Translations under genes and position numbers: made by a program | In this document: positions 35,756-44,600 of the stretch, one piece after another | Position numbering within the stretch: position 1 is the first letter of the stretch | Layout: each line of letters begins with the position of its first letter | From: Streptococcus parasanguinis | Lineage (GTDB): Bacteria > Bacillota > Bacilli > Lactobacillales > Streptococcaceae | NCBI RefSeq assembly: GCF_031582885.1 | Contig: NZ_CP133988.1 | Coordinates: forward strand, 875,501 to 939,500 | Length of the DNA: 64,000 bases | Direction: 5' to 3' | Notes under the pieces: model-generated | Told to the model about the DNA's origin: nothing | What the model saw: the letters and a program-made list of their open reading frames with translations, nothing else | Database searches by the model: none

Positions 35756-36979
35756 ATGAGTAAAAAAGCTGTCGTGTTTTCAGCCAATCTGTCTTATATG
35801 GAAAAATTGGAAACCGCTATGAAGTCACTGTGTGCCCATCAGGACCAGTTGAAAATTTATGTCTTAAATGAAGATCTACCAACTGAGTGGTTTACTATCA
35901 TGAATCAGCGCTTGCGCCAGTTGGATTCAGAAGTGATCAATTGTCGGATGTCTCCCGAGCAATTCCAGTCCTTTTCGCTTCCAAGTGACCATATTCACTA
36001 TGCGACTTATTTCCGTTATGCTATTCCAGAGATTGTGGAGGAAGAGCGGATTCTCTATCTGGATTGTGACATGATCTTTACACAGGATTTATCGCCTTTA
36101 TTTGAGGTCGATCTAAAAGGTTATGGACTGGGCGCGGTGGAAGATAAGCCAACGACGACAGATGGATTTAATGCTGGACTTTTAGTGATTGATAAGACTT
36201 GGTGGCAAGAGCACCAAGTAACAGAGGCTCTTTTTGACCTCACTCGTGAACACCATCAACAGGTCTATGGAGATCAAGGGATTTTAAATCTGTATTTCAA
36301 AGATGCTTGGTATCCATTGCCTTGGACTTATAATCTACAAGTAGGATCTGATAAGGATCAGTACCTCTATGGGGACTTGGATTGGTATGAAGCCTTTCAA
36401 GGGATTCCTGCGGTCATTCATTACACTTCTCATAATAAACCATGGACCTCCAAACGCTTCAATCGTTTTCGGGAACAATGGTGGTTTTACTATGCCCTCT
36501 CTTGGGAGGAAATTTTGCTTCGAAAACCGATTTTGAAGCAAACCTATCAAGAGTTAGTGGGAGAATTTCCTTATCATGCTGCCATTTATACCCATACAGC
36601 AGATATCCACGAGTTGGAGACGTTGTTAAAAGAGTTGCCAGACGTAGCGATTCATGTCCTTGCCCATAGCCATTTTGGTTTTAATTTGGTGCAATTGGAA
36701 TGCTACCCCAACCTCTTTCTTTATCCCTCTTTTGATCCCTTGACCAGTCGAAAGGTCCTAGAAAAATTGGATTTTTATCTGGATATCAATCCATATGATG
36801 AGGTCGATCAGATGACGCAAAGGATCCAGCAATTGGGCTTACCGATTTTCTCTTTTGAAGGAACCAATCATGTAGAGAATGGTGTGAACCAAGTGTTTGC
36901 GGATGATCAGGTGCAGGAGATGGTGGCAGCGATTCACGATTATTTAAAGAGAAACGAGAAGAAGCATGGAAACAAATGA
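35756..36979 (+). CDS. GT8-family glycosyltransferase with a GtfB-like C-terminal tail
   Basis: Cytosolic sugar transferase of 407 residues. The N-terminal 260 residues are GT8: HYATYFRYAIPEIV, the DxD motif in ILYLDCDMIFTQDL, FNAGLLVID, YGDQGILN and the HYTSHNKPW metal/acceptor motif. The C-terminal part (about 265-395) is not GT8; its block YPNLFLYPSFDP...FYLDINPYDEV resembles the C-terminal half of the GtfB-like protein two genes on. Such enzymes extend glycans on serine-rich adhesins. First gene of a four-gene operon; overlaps the next by 14 nt. Confidence 0.88.
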   Translation: MSKKAVVFSANLSYMEKLETAMKSLCAHQDQLKIYVLNEDLPTEWFTIMNQRLRQLDSEVINCRMSPEQFQSFSLPSDHIHYATYFRYAIPEIVEEERILYLDCDMIFTQDLSPLFEVDLKGYGLGAVEDKPTTTDGFNAGLLVIDKTWWQEHQVTEALFDLTREHHQQVYGDQGILNLYFKDAWYPLPWTYNLQVGSDKDQYLYGDLDWYEAFQGIPAVIHYTSHNKPWTSKRFNRFREQWWFYYALSWEEILLRKPILKQTYQELVGEFPYHAAIYTHTADIHELETLLKELPDVAIHVLAHSHFGFNLVQLECYPNLFLYPSFDPLTSRKVLEKLDFYLDINPYDEVDQMTQRIQQLGLPIFSFEGTNHVENGVNQVFADDQVQEMVAAIHDYLKRNEKKHGNK

Positions 36980-37853
36980 AGTAGTGAGTATCATCATTCC
37001 CATCTATAATGTAGAAGCTTATTTGAGACAATGTTTGGAAACGGTTATCCATCAGACCTACCCTCATTTGGAAATTATCCTGGTCAATGATGGTTCGCCA
37101 GACCAGTCAGAAGAGATCTGTAAAGAATTTTTTAGGAAGGATGCGCGCATCCGCTACGTTCGCCAAGAAAATGGGGGCTTATCTGCTGCTCGGAATACAG
37201 GGATTGAGCTAGCGACTGGGGATTACATCACCTTTATTGATCCAGATGACTGGGTGACGGAGGACTATGTAGAAGTGCTCTATCGCCAACTTCAAAAGTA
37301 TAATGCGGATGTTTCCGTAGCCAACTATAACCTCTATGATGACAGTAGTAGCAAATACTTGATCAAGGTGACAGACGACGATTATTCAGAGACTCTTTAT
37401 GAGGGGAGAGAGATCATGGACCACGATGCCATCCAGGAGACCAGAGATATGGCCTGGGCTTGTGCCATGATGAAGCTCTATAAGCGTAGCTTATTTGAAG
37501 GGCTTCGTTTTCCAGTCGGAAAAAATGTTGAAGACAACTTCCTGATGTACAAGCTCTTCTTAAAAGCCCATCGAGTAGTTCATACGGAGAAATGTATTTA
37601 TTGGTATCGCGTGGGGCGTGCAGATACTCTGTCCCAGGTTTGGACCGAAAAGCGAGTCGTCGATGAGATGGAAGCTAAGCAGGAGAAGTTGGCTCTACTG
37701 GGGATGTTGGGCTATGATTTGACTTGGCATCGCTATATCTACAAAACGCGCTTGAAACGAGCCCTTGAAAAATTAGAGGAAGCAAGCTTGCAAGGGTCAG
37801 AAACCTATGAGCGCGTGGTGACCAACCTCCGTTTTATTGAAACGATGGACTAA
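36966..37853 (+). CDS. GT2-family glycosyltransferase
   Basis: GT-A fold sugar transferase of 295 residues. N-terminal VSIIIPIYNVEAYLRQCLETVIHQTYPHLEIILVNDGSPD is the classic GT2 nucleotide-sugar site; the DxD equivalent is FIDPDDW near 90, and ARNTGIELATGDYI lies before it. No membrane helix. Starts inside the previous gene and is followed after 26 nt by the GtfB-like gene, so it belongs to the same operon. Sugar and acceptor unknown; glycan extension on a protein is the context-based guess. Confidence 0.92.
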   Translation: METNEVVSIIIPIYNVEAYLRQCLETVIHQTYPHLEIILVNDGSPDQSEEICKEFFRKDARIRYVRQENGGLSAARNTGIELATGDYITFIDPDDWVTEDYVEVLYRQLQKYNADVSVANYNLYDDSSSKYLIKVTDDDYSETLYEGREIMDHDAIQETRDMAWACAMMKLYKRSLFEGLRFPVGKNVEDNFLMYKLFLKAHRVVHTEKCIYWYRVGRADTLSQVWTEKRVVDEMEAKQEKLALLGMLGYDLTWHRYIYKTRLKRALEKLEEASLQGSETYERVVTNLRFIETMD

Positions 37854-37879
37854 CCCCTTATTGATGAGAAAGGATCAGC

Positions 37880-39163
37880 ATGTTCATTATTGCACCAGAG
37901 CAGACCAGAGAGCTGGATCGTTTGCAAAAATACTTGGCCAAACTTGGCCAGTCCTACCGGGTATTTGTGACCAATTTGGAAACAGATTTGGACCAACAGA
38001 CAGAGAGTCTTGCGACCTTTTTTACCCAAAAAGACCCAGCATCAAAAGTTGGAAAACCTTTATTTTTCAATGATCTAGCTGTTCCAGAATTATGGGAATG
38101 TTGGACACTAGGGATCACGACTTATCTTTTTGATGGGGAGGAACGTCGTGCCAATGTGGTTTTGCGAGGGGATATCTTGTCACGAACGGTTGACAGAGTG
38201 GAATGGTTTGGTCAGAGAGAAGAGATCTTATCCATTGATGTATACAACCGCTATGGCTGGAGAAGCAAACAGAGTCTTCTTACGGAAGCTGGTCAACCCT
38301 ATTTAGACATTTATTTGAACCCTCAGCAAGAAGAAGTCTTGCTTCACTTTGTCTCACAAGGAACCTTTTTGCTTCAATCTCCCAAGGGACGGGATCGCCT
38401 GTATGCCAATAAAGAAGAGATGCAAAGAACTGTCCTAGAACAAGTCTTGCCGGATGATGAAGCTATCCTTTTGCTAGACAAGTCATTACTAGAGGTTGTG
38501 AAAAAGATACCAAAGGAAAGACTCGCCTACTGTGCACGTGATGCTCATGATCTAGACGAGATCAAAGAACAAGTCAGTCAGATTTTATTGGTAGAAGATG
38601 GTCTGTTGAGGGAGGAAAAAGACGGAATTACAGCCTTGTCAGGGCTGGTAGATGTGGAGCAGGAAAGTTTTCAACCAGAAGCCCTGGTCATGACGGCTTC
38701 TCAAGAGGTTGAAGGATTATCTAGCCTGGTCCATCAATTCCCACAAGTTACCTTTCACATTGCTGCTTTGACAGCCATGGGACCGAAATTAACAGACTTG
38801 GAGACTTGTTCTAATGTACACCTCTATCCAGGGATTTCGCTGGGAAATTATGAGAGTTTATTAGCTAGATGCTCTATTTATCTGGATTGTAATCAAGGAG
38901 AAGAAGTGTGGAGCAGTAGCCTTCATGCTCTTGAAAATGGACAAGTCTTGTTTGGTTTGAAGAGTACGGTGCATCAGGAAGCCTATAAAGAATTAAGCAC
39001 GATTACCGATACAGTAGAAGAAATGAGAAATCAATTAGAAGCATTAGTCCAGCAGCCAGACACCATTAAAGCATTGTTAAGAGAGCAAGCACGAATCTTG
39101 AAATTGCCTGAAAAAGAAGTTTTGGAAGAGCTGTTTAAGCGATTAGAGGGAGGGACCGCATGA
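37880..39163 (+). CDS. GtfB-like accessory glycosylation protein (Gtf2 family)
   Basis: A 427-residue protein that I assign to the GtfB/Gtf2 group, the catalytically inactive partner that helps GtfA add GlcNAc to serine-rich repeat adhesins. Evidence is the family-like central region (ANVVLRGDILSRTVDRVEWF, then IDVYNRYGWRSKQS), the C-terminal half with VTFHIAALTAMGPKL and NVHLYPGISLG, and the GtfA-like gene directly after it with a 4-nt overlap. In accessory Sec loci the order is usually gtfA then gtfB; here it is reversed. Identity to any known member was not measured. Confidence 0.75.
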   Translation: MFIIAPEQTRELDRLQKYLAKLGQSYRVFVTNLETDLDQQTESLATFFTQKDPASKVGKPLFFNDLAVPELWECWTLGITTYLFDGEERRANVVLRGDILSRTVDRVEWFGQREEILSIDVYNRYGWRSKQSLLTEAGQPYLDIYLNPQQEEVLLHFVSQGTFLLQSPKGRDRLYANKEEMQRTVLEQVLPDDEAILLLDKSLLEVVKKIPKERLAYCARDAHDLDEIKEQVSQILLVEDGLLREEKDGITALSGLVDVEQESFQPEALVMTASQEVEGLSSLVHQFPQVTFHIAALTAMGPKLTDLETCSNVHLYPGISLGNYESLLARCSIYLDCNQGEEVWSSSLHALENGQVLFGLKSTVHQEAYKELSTITDTVEEMRNQLEALVQQPDTIKALLREQARILKLPEKEVLEELFKRLEGGTA

Positions 39164-40653
39164 CCATTTATACCTTTAATCTATTAGTGGGATTTGAACC
39201 CAATGGGGTCGATGTTGCACAAGCCTCTCGGGCAAAGATGCTCCGGGGACTAGGAGTGGCAGCGAAGTTTGTCTTTACCACTTGGCCCACTCCAGAAAAA
39301 TTGGCCTATTACCTCTCATTGGGGCACCGGGATGAGGAACTGCTTTTTGCCCATGTAGCTTTTACGGATCAACAGACTACGGTCCCTCAAAAGACGGTGG
39401 GGGCCTTGCAAATGGATTTTCAACTGACGCGTCTGGATGTTGTTGAAAAAACGGAAAGAGCCATTCGCTACCAATTTGCGGATGGAAACGCCCTGACCTT
39501 TCATCTGGATCCCTATCATTCAAACTGTGTCCGCTATGTAGACTATCTTTTGGCTGGAAATAGAATCAAGCGAGAGTATTATGGAGCTTGTAAACTTGTC
39601 ACCGAGTATTTTCAGTATGGTAGTGTTGTCAGACGGACCTATCACCATCAAGATGGGACTATCGCTTTTGAAGAATCGAGGTTAGGTGGAAGCTGGCTCT
39701 ATAAACTGGGGTCTGAGATTTTAACCAACCATACAGAAGTGATGAGACGTTTTTTGTCGCAGCTGTCGCTAAAAGAAGAAGATTTGATTCTGCTTGACCG
39801 GGCTTCGCGCATGGATTTTGCCCGTCCTTTGTTGGAGAAACCTGCCCCTTCAAAGCTCGCCATGGTGTTTCATTCGGAGCATGAATTTGAAAATGGCCAT
39901 CTCAACTATGAGTATTATTATGTGTTCAAGTATGCCAAACGCTTCGATTATTTCATCACAGCAACGGATCTTCAAAAAGAAGTCTTGGAGCAGACACTTG
40001 CTAAACAAGGATGCCAAGGAATTCCAATCTATAGCATTCCAGTAGGGCATCTAGAAGAATTGACGGAATCACTAGGAGACAGACCTCCCTTTAGTGTGCT
40101 CACAGCTTCCCGTTTGGATCCAAGAAAACGCATCGATTTGGCCATTCGAGTAGTGGCCCAAGCTCATGAACAACTCCCAACCCTTCAGTTTGATATTTAT
40201 GGAAAGGGTGGAGAAGCGGACAACTTGTGCCACCTGATTCAGGAGCTTTCAGCACAAGATTATATTCACCTACGAGGTCATGCGGATCTTCAGCAGATCT
40301 ATCCTTGCTACCAAGCCTACCTCACTACTTCTCAGTGGGAGACCTTTGGTTTGACTTTGATGGAGGCGGCTGGAGCAGGTTTGGCCTTGCTGGGCTTTGA
40401 TGCTCGTTATGGCAATCCGACTTTTATAAAAGAGGGTGAAAATGGCTTTTTGGTACCTTATAGCGAGACAGTGCCAGAAGAACAATTGGTGAAAGAGTTG
40501 GCGGACAAGCTGGTCCAGCTCTTTGAAAGCGACCTTGCTCCATTTCACCAGGCTTCTTATGACTTGGCCTCTTCCTACCTCGCTTCTAAGGTCCAGGAAG
40601 TCTGGAAAGAGACTCTAATGGAGATGGGGCAATTCGGCGGAAAAGAAATATAA
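39160..40653 (+). CDS. GtfA-like glycosyltransferase (Gtf1 family, GT4 fold)
   Basis: Cytosolic GT-B enzyme of 497 residues closely like GtfA, which puts the first GlcNAc on Ser/Thr of serine-rich repeat proteins. The start MTIYTFNLLVGFEPNGVDVA copies the family start; the middle holds the extended beta add-on domain, and the C-terminal half has TASRLDPRKRIDLAIR, FDIYGKGGE, the EX7E region in WETFGLTLMEAAGAG and FIKEGENGFLVPYS. No adhesin, SecA2, SecY2 or Asp gene is in the window, so the substrate must be encoded elsewhere. Last gene of the operon. Confidence 0.87.
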   Translation: MTIYTFNLLVGFEPNGVDVAQASRAKMLRGLGVAAKFVFTTWPTPEKLAYYLSLGHRDEELLFAHVAFTDQQTTVPQKTVGALQMDFQLTRLDVVEKTERAIRYQFADGNALTFHLDPYHSNCVRYVDYLLAGNRIKREYYGACKLVTEYFQYGSVVRRTYHHQDGTIAFEESRLGGSWLYKLGSEILTNHTEVMRRFLSQLSLKEEDLILLDRASRMDFARPLLEKPAPSKLAMVFHSEHEFENGHLNYEYYYVFKYAKRFDYFITATDLQKEVLEQTLAKQGCQGIPIYSIPVGHLEELTESLGDRPPFSVLTASRLDPRKRIDLAIRVVAQAHEQLPTLQFDIYGKGGEADNLCHLIQELSAQDYIHLRGHADLQQIYPCYQAYLTTSQWETFGLTLMEAAGAGLALLGFDARYGNPTFIKEGENGFLVPYSETVPEEQLVKELADKLVQLFESDLAPFHQASYDLASSYLASKVQEVWKETLMEMGQFGGKEI

Positions 40654-40660
40654 AAAGAAG

Positions 40661-40695
40661 AATCTGTAGCGACAAAAAAGTCCTACAGATTTTTT
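40661..40695 (+). terminator. Terminator of the glycosyltransferase operon
   Basis: AATCTGTAG/CTACAGATT stem and T5. Confidence 0.8.
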
Positions 40696-40722
40696 CTAAG
40701 GCAAGCAAATTGGGCTAAATTA

Positions 40723-40731
40723 TGGTAAAAT
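40723..40731 (+). promoter_or_regulatory. gatCAB promoter, extended -10
   Basis: TGG-TAAAAT, 42 nt before the gatC start; no clear -35. Confidence 0.5.
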
Positions 40732-40772
40732 AGAGGGTATTGAATAATCATCATTTCACGAAAGGAAGCAAG

Positions 40773-41075
40773 ATGAAAATTACGCAAGAAGAGGTAACCC
40801 ACGTTGCCAATCTTTCAAAATTGAAATTCTCTCCAGAAGAGACAGCTGAGTTTGCGACAACCTTGTCTAAAATTGTCGACATGGTGGAATTGTTGGAAGA
40901 GGTGGACACAACCGGTGTTGCCCCAACAACGACCATGGCGGATCGTAAAACCGTATTGCGTCCGGATGTTGCTGAAAAAGGGACGGACCGTGACCGCTTG
41001 TTTAAAAATGTACCTGAAAAGGATAACTACTACATCAAGGTACCAGCTATCCTAGAAGATGGAGGAGATGCCTAA
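40773..41075 (+). CDS. gatC: Glu-tRNA(Gln)/Asp-tRNA(Asn) amidotransferase subunit C
   Basis: Small stabilising subunit of the GatCAB amidotransferase. 100 residues, normal. Signature [21 protein letters not shown] at the start and DEL-like RPDVAEKG... late region are present. The ATG chosen follows AAAGGAAG; an upstream ATG in frame (11 codons earlier) adds a non-conserved leader. The stop overlaps the gatA start by 1 nt. Confidence 0.95.
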   Translation: MKITQEEVTHVANLSKLKFSPEETAEFATTLSKIVDMVELLEEVDTTGVAPTTTMADRKTVLRPDVAEKGTDRDRLFKNVPEKDNYYIKVPAILEDGGDA

Positions 41076-42541
41076 TGTCATTCAACCATAAAACCATTGA
41101 AGAGTTGCACGACCTCCTTGTCTCTAAGGAAATCTCAGCAACTGAATTGACCCAAGCAACGCTGGACGATATCAAGGCGCGTGAAGAAGCGATCAATGCC
41201 TTTGTAACGGTGGCTGAAGAAGCTGCCCTTGCGCAAGCCAAGGCTATTGATGAAAAAGGAATTGATGCAGATAACCTTATGTCAGGGATTCCGCTCGCAG
41301 TCAAAGACAATATCTCAACAGATGGCATCTTGACCACTGCAGCTTCAAAAATGCTCTATAATTACGAGCCAATCTTTGATGCGACAGCTGTTGCCAATGC
41401 CAAAGCCAAAGATATGATTGTCATCGGAAAGACCAACATGGATGAGTTTGCCATGGGTGGATCTGGTGAGACTTCTTACTATGGACCAACCAAGAATGCT
41501 TGGGACCAGAGCAAGGTGCCTGGTGGATCTTCTAGTGGTTCAGCAGCTTCTGTCGCTTCAGGTCAAGTCCGTTTGTCCCTTGGTTCAGATACAGGTGGTT
41601 CTATCCGTCAACCAGCTGCTTTTAACGGGATTGTTGGTCTCAAACCAACTTATGGAACGGTTTCCCGTTTTGGTCTCATTGCTTTTGGTAGCTCACTCGA
41701 CCAAATTGGACCTTTTGCACCAACGGTTAAGGAAAATGCCCAATTGCTTAATGTCATTGCTAGTGAAGATGCCAAGGATTCAACTTCTGCACCTGTTCGT
41801 GTAGCAGACTTTACTTCTAAGATTGGTCAAGACATTAAAGGCATGAAGATCGCCCTTCCGAAGGAATACCTTGGGGAAGGGATTGACCCAGAAGTCAAAG
41901 AAACTATCCTTAATGCGGCCAAACACTTTGAAAAATTGGGAGCAACTGTCGAAGAAGTTAGCCTTCCACACTCTAAATATGGGGTTGCCGTTTACTACAT
42001 CATCGCTTCATCTGAAGCATCTTCAAACTTGCAACGTTTCGATGGGATTCGCTATGGTTTCCGTGCAGAAGATGCTAAAAACTTGGATGATATCTACGTG
42101 AACACTCGTAGCCAAGGCTTTGGTGATGAGGTTAAACGCCGGATCATGCTTGGTACCTTTAGTTTGTCATCTGGTTACTACGATGCATACTACAAGAAAG
42201 CTGGTCAAGTCCGTACCCTCATTATCCAAGACTTCGAAAAAGTCTTTGCGGATTACGACCTTATCCTTGGTCCAACCGCTCCAAGTGTAGCCTTTGATTT
42301 GGATTCGCTCAACCATGACCCGGTTGCCATGTACTTGGCTGACCTCTTGACTATTCCAGTCAACTTGGCAGGTCTTCCAGGGATTTCGATTCCTGCAGGT
42401 TTTGCGCAAGGTCTTCCAGTTGGTTTGCAGTTGATCGGTCCGAAGTATTCTGAAGAAACCATCTACCAAGCTGCAGCTGCCTTTGAAGCAACGACGGATT
42501 ACCACAAGCAACAACCCCTTATTTTCGGAGGTGACAATTAA
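41075..42541 (+). CDS. gatA: Glu-tRNA(Gln) amidotransferase subunit A (amidase)
   Basis: Glutaminase subunit that frees ammonia for the conversion of misacylated Glu-tRNA(Gln). 488 residues of the amidase-signature family. The Ser-cisSer-Lys triad is intact: Lys in [10 protein letters not shown] near 79, [14 protein letters not shown] near 150, and [12 protein letters not shown] near 175. Coupled to gatC upstream and gatB downstream by single-base overlaps of stop and start codons. Confidence 0.98.
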   Translation: MSFNHKTIEELHDLLVSKEISATELTQATLDDIKAREEAINAFVTVAEEAALAQAKAIDEKGIDADNLMSGIPLAVKDNISTDGILTTAASKMLYNYEPIFDATAVANAKAKDMIVIGKTNMDEFAMGGSGETSYYGPTKNAWDQSKVPGGSSSGSAASVASGQVRLSLGSDTGGSIRQPAAFNGIVGLKPTYGTVSRFGLIAFGSSLDQIGPFAPTVKENAQLLNVIASEDAKDSTSAPVRVADFTSKIGQDIKGMKIALPKEYLGEGIDPEVKETILNAAKHFEKLGATVEEVSLPHSKYGVAVYYIIASSEASSNLQRFDGIRYGFRAEDAKNLDDIYVNTRSQGFGDEVKRRIMLGTFSLSSGYYDAYYKKAGQVRTLIIQDFEKVFADYDLILGPTAPSVAFDLDSLNHDPVAMYLADLLTIPVNLAGLPGISIPAGFAQGLPVGLQLIGPKYSEETIYQAAAAFEATTDYHKQQPLIFGGDN

Positions 42542-43983
42542 TGAACTTTGAAACAGTCATCGGACTTGAAGTCCACGTTGAATTGAATACAAACTCAAAA
42601 ATTTTCTCACCAACCTCTGCCCACTTTGGGAACGAGCAAAATGCCAATACCAATGTGATTGACTGGTCTTTCCCAGGGGTGCTTCCTGTCTTGAACAAGG
42701 GTGTTGTGGATGCTGGTATCAAGGCTGCTTTGGCGCTGAATATGGATATCCATCAGCACATGCACTTTGACCGGAAGAACTATTTCTACCCTGATAATCC
42801 AAAGGCCTACCAAATTTCGCAATTTGACGAGCCAATCGGTTACAACGGTTGGATTGAAGTGCAATTGGAAGACGGTTCAACTAAGAAAATCGGGATTGAA
42901 CGAGCCCACTTGGAAGAAGATGCCGGTAAAAACACCCACGGAACAGATGGCTTCTCTTATGTAGACCTCAACCGTCAAGGGGTGCCATTGATTGAGATTG
43001 TATCTGAAGCAGATATGCGTTCTCCAGAAGAAGCCTACGCTTATTTGACAGCTTTGAAAGAAGTTATCCAATACACTGGTATTTCAGACGTCAAAATGGA
43101 AGAAGGATCGATGCGTGTGGATGCCAACATTTCCCTTCGCCCATACGGTCAAGAGGAATTTGGTACCAAGACGGAGTTGAAAAACTTGAACTCTTTCTCA
43201 AACGTCCGTAAAGGTCTTGAATACGAAGTGGAGCGCCAAGCGAAAATCTTGCGTTCAGGTGGTGTCATTCGTCAAGAAACACGTCGTTATGATGAAGCGA
43301 ATAAGAGCACGATTCTTATGCGTATCAAAGAAGGAGCAGCGGATTACCGTTACTTCCCAGAACCAGACCTTCCATTGTTTGAAATCTCAGATGAGTGGAT
43401 CGAGGAAATGCGTACTGAGTTGCCAGAGTTTCCAAAAGACCGTCGGGCTCGCTATGTGGCAGAGCTTGGTTTGTCTGACTATGATGCCAACCAATTGACA
43501 GCGACGAAAGTTACTTCTGACTTCTTTGAAGCAGCTGTAGCCCTTGGTGGCGATGCTAAACAAGTGTCTAACTGGCTCCAAGGTGAAGTCGCACAATTCT
43601 TGAACGCAGAAGGCAAAACGCTGGAAGAAATCCAATTGACACCAGAAAACTTGGTTGAAATGATTGCCATTATCGAAGATGGAACCATTTCATCTAAGAT
43701 TGCCAAGAAAGTCTTCGTTCACTTGGCGAAAAACGGTGGCGGTGCGCGTGAATACGTCGAAAAAGCTGGCTTGGTACAGATTTCAGATCCTGAAGTCTTG
43801 ATACCAATCATCCACCAAGTCTTCGCAGACAACGAAGCAGCCGTTGCTGACTTCAAGTCAGGGAAACGGAATGCGGACAAGGCCTTCACAGGCTTCCTTA
43901 TGAAAGCAACCAAAGGCCAAGCCAACCCACAAGTAGCCCTCAAGTTACTTGCCCAAGAATTGGCGAAGTTGAAAGAAGACTAA
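42541..43983 (+). CDS. gatB: Glu-tRNA(Gln) amidotransferase subunit B (kinase)
   Basis: Subunit that phosphorylates the misacylated glutamate and binds tRNA. 480 residues, standard. The GatB signature is seen in [11 protein letters not shown] at the start and [18 protein letters not shown] near 80, with [14 protein letters not shown] and [19 protein letters not shown] following; the C-terminal Yqey-like domain (about 330-480) is complete. Last gene of the operon. Confidence 0.98.
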   Translation: MNFETVIGLEVHVELNTNSKIFSPTSAHFGNEQNANTNVIDWSFPGVLPVLNKGVVDAGIKAALALNMDIHQHMHFDRKNYFYPDNPKAYQISQFDEPIGYNGWIEVQLEDGSTKKIGIERAHLEEDAGKNTHGTDGFSYVDLNRQGVPLIEIVSEADMRSPEEAYAYLTALKEVIQYTGISDVKMEEGSMRVDANISLRPYGQEEFGTKTELKNLNSFSNVRKGLEYEVERQAKILRSGGVIRQETRRYDEANKSTILMRIKEGAADYRYFPEPDLPLFEISDEWIEEMRTELPEFPKDRRARYVAELGLSDYDANQLTATKVTSDFFEAAVALGGDAKQVSNWLQGEVAQFLNAEGKTLEEIQLTPENLVEMIAIIEDGTISSKIAKKVFVHLAKNGGGAREYVEKAGLVQISDPEVLIPIIHQVFADNEAAVADFKSGKRNADKAFTGFLMKATKGQANPQVALKLLAQELAKLKED

Positions 43984-43990
43984 TAGAGAA

Positions 43991-44016
43991 AAAAACCAGC
44001 CGAGAGGTTGGTTTTT
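43991..44016 (+). terminator. Terminator after gatB
   Basis: AAAAACCA-CC stem, GAGA loop, GG-TGGTTTTT. Confidence 0.8.
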
Positions 44017-44083
44017 ACTATCCATAAAATTGTGTTAGAATAGGAAAGATCATTACATATCAACTGACATTAGGAGGAGTTAC

Positions 44084-44467
44084 ATGAACAAATTTTTAAG
44101 AGTCTTATTTGTCCTAGTTATCATTGCCATGACTGGAGCGATTATCTTCCAGCTATTCTTTCCATCCTATATGGGAAGTCATTCGGGATATGGTGTTTCT
44201 GTCGGTTGGCAGCGGGAGATTGGGATTTGGAATGTGGCGGTCCTTGTGATCCTGATTGCTGTCAATCTCAAATACGATTGGTTTTATCTTCGAACGGTTC
44301 TATTGGCTTTGATCCTAGGTGGGCTTGGGATCGGTACTAATCATCTCTTCAGTTATTTTCACTATCATCTGCCGGTCAATGGGATCGGTGCGCTTGAAAA
44401 TTATCTCCTAGTCCTTGGTTGGATTGTTGGGTGGAGATTGGAATCTTCTCGGATCAAGAAGAAATAA
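44084..44467 (+). CDS. Small integral membrane protein, function unknown
   Basis: Unrecognised protein of 127 residues with four predicted membrane helices (about 5-27, 45-62, 68-88 and 100-118) and a basic C-terminus (SSRIKKK), so the tail probably faces the cytoplasm. A short extracellular loop SYMGSHSGYGVSVGW separates helices 1 and 2. RBS AGGAGG. It is a single-gene unit with a terminator on each side. No family assigned with confidence. Confidence 0.8.
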   Translation: MNKFLRVLFVLVIIAMTGAIIFQLFFPSYMGSHSGYGVSVGWQREIGIWNVAVLVILIAVNLKYDWFYLRTVLLALILGGLGIGTNHLFSYFHYHLPVNGIGALENYLLVLGWIVGWRLESSRIKKK

Positions 44468-44470
44468 AAA

Positions 44471-44495
44471 GGAGCAGTCAAAGGGCTGCTCTTTT
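44471..44495 (+). terminator. Terminator after the small membrane protein gene
   Basis: GAGCAG/CTGCTC stem plus T5. Confidence 0.75.
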
Positions 44496-44512
44496 TCATC
44501 TTCAGTTTTTCC

Positions 44513-44541
44513 TTGACAAACAAAAGGAAAACGTTTACAAT
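44513..44541 (+). promoter_or_regulatory. Butanediol dehydrogenase promoter
   Basis: TTGACA and TACAAT with 17-nt spacing; overlaps a cre site. Confidence 0.8.
44526..44539 (+). promoter_or_regulatory. CcpA catabolite-responsive element (cre)
   Basis: GGAAAACGTTTACA matches the cre consensus at all but the first position. It covers the spacer and -10, so glucose repression through CcpA is expected. Confidence 0.75.
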
Positions 44542-44600
44542 GTGTTATATAAAGTTTCCTGAAAAGAAAACAAAAAACGTGAAAACAAGGAGATCATCAT

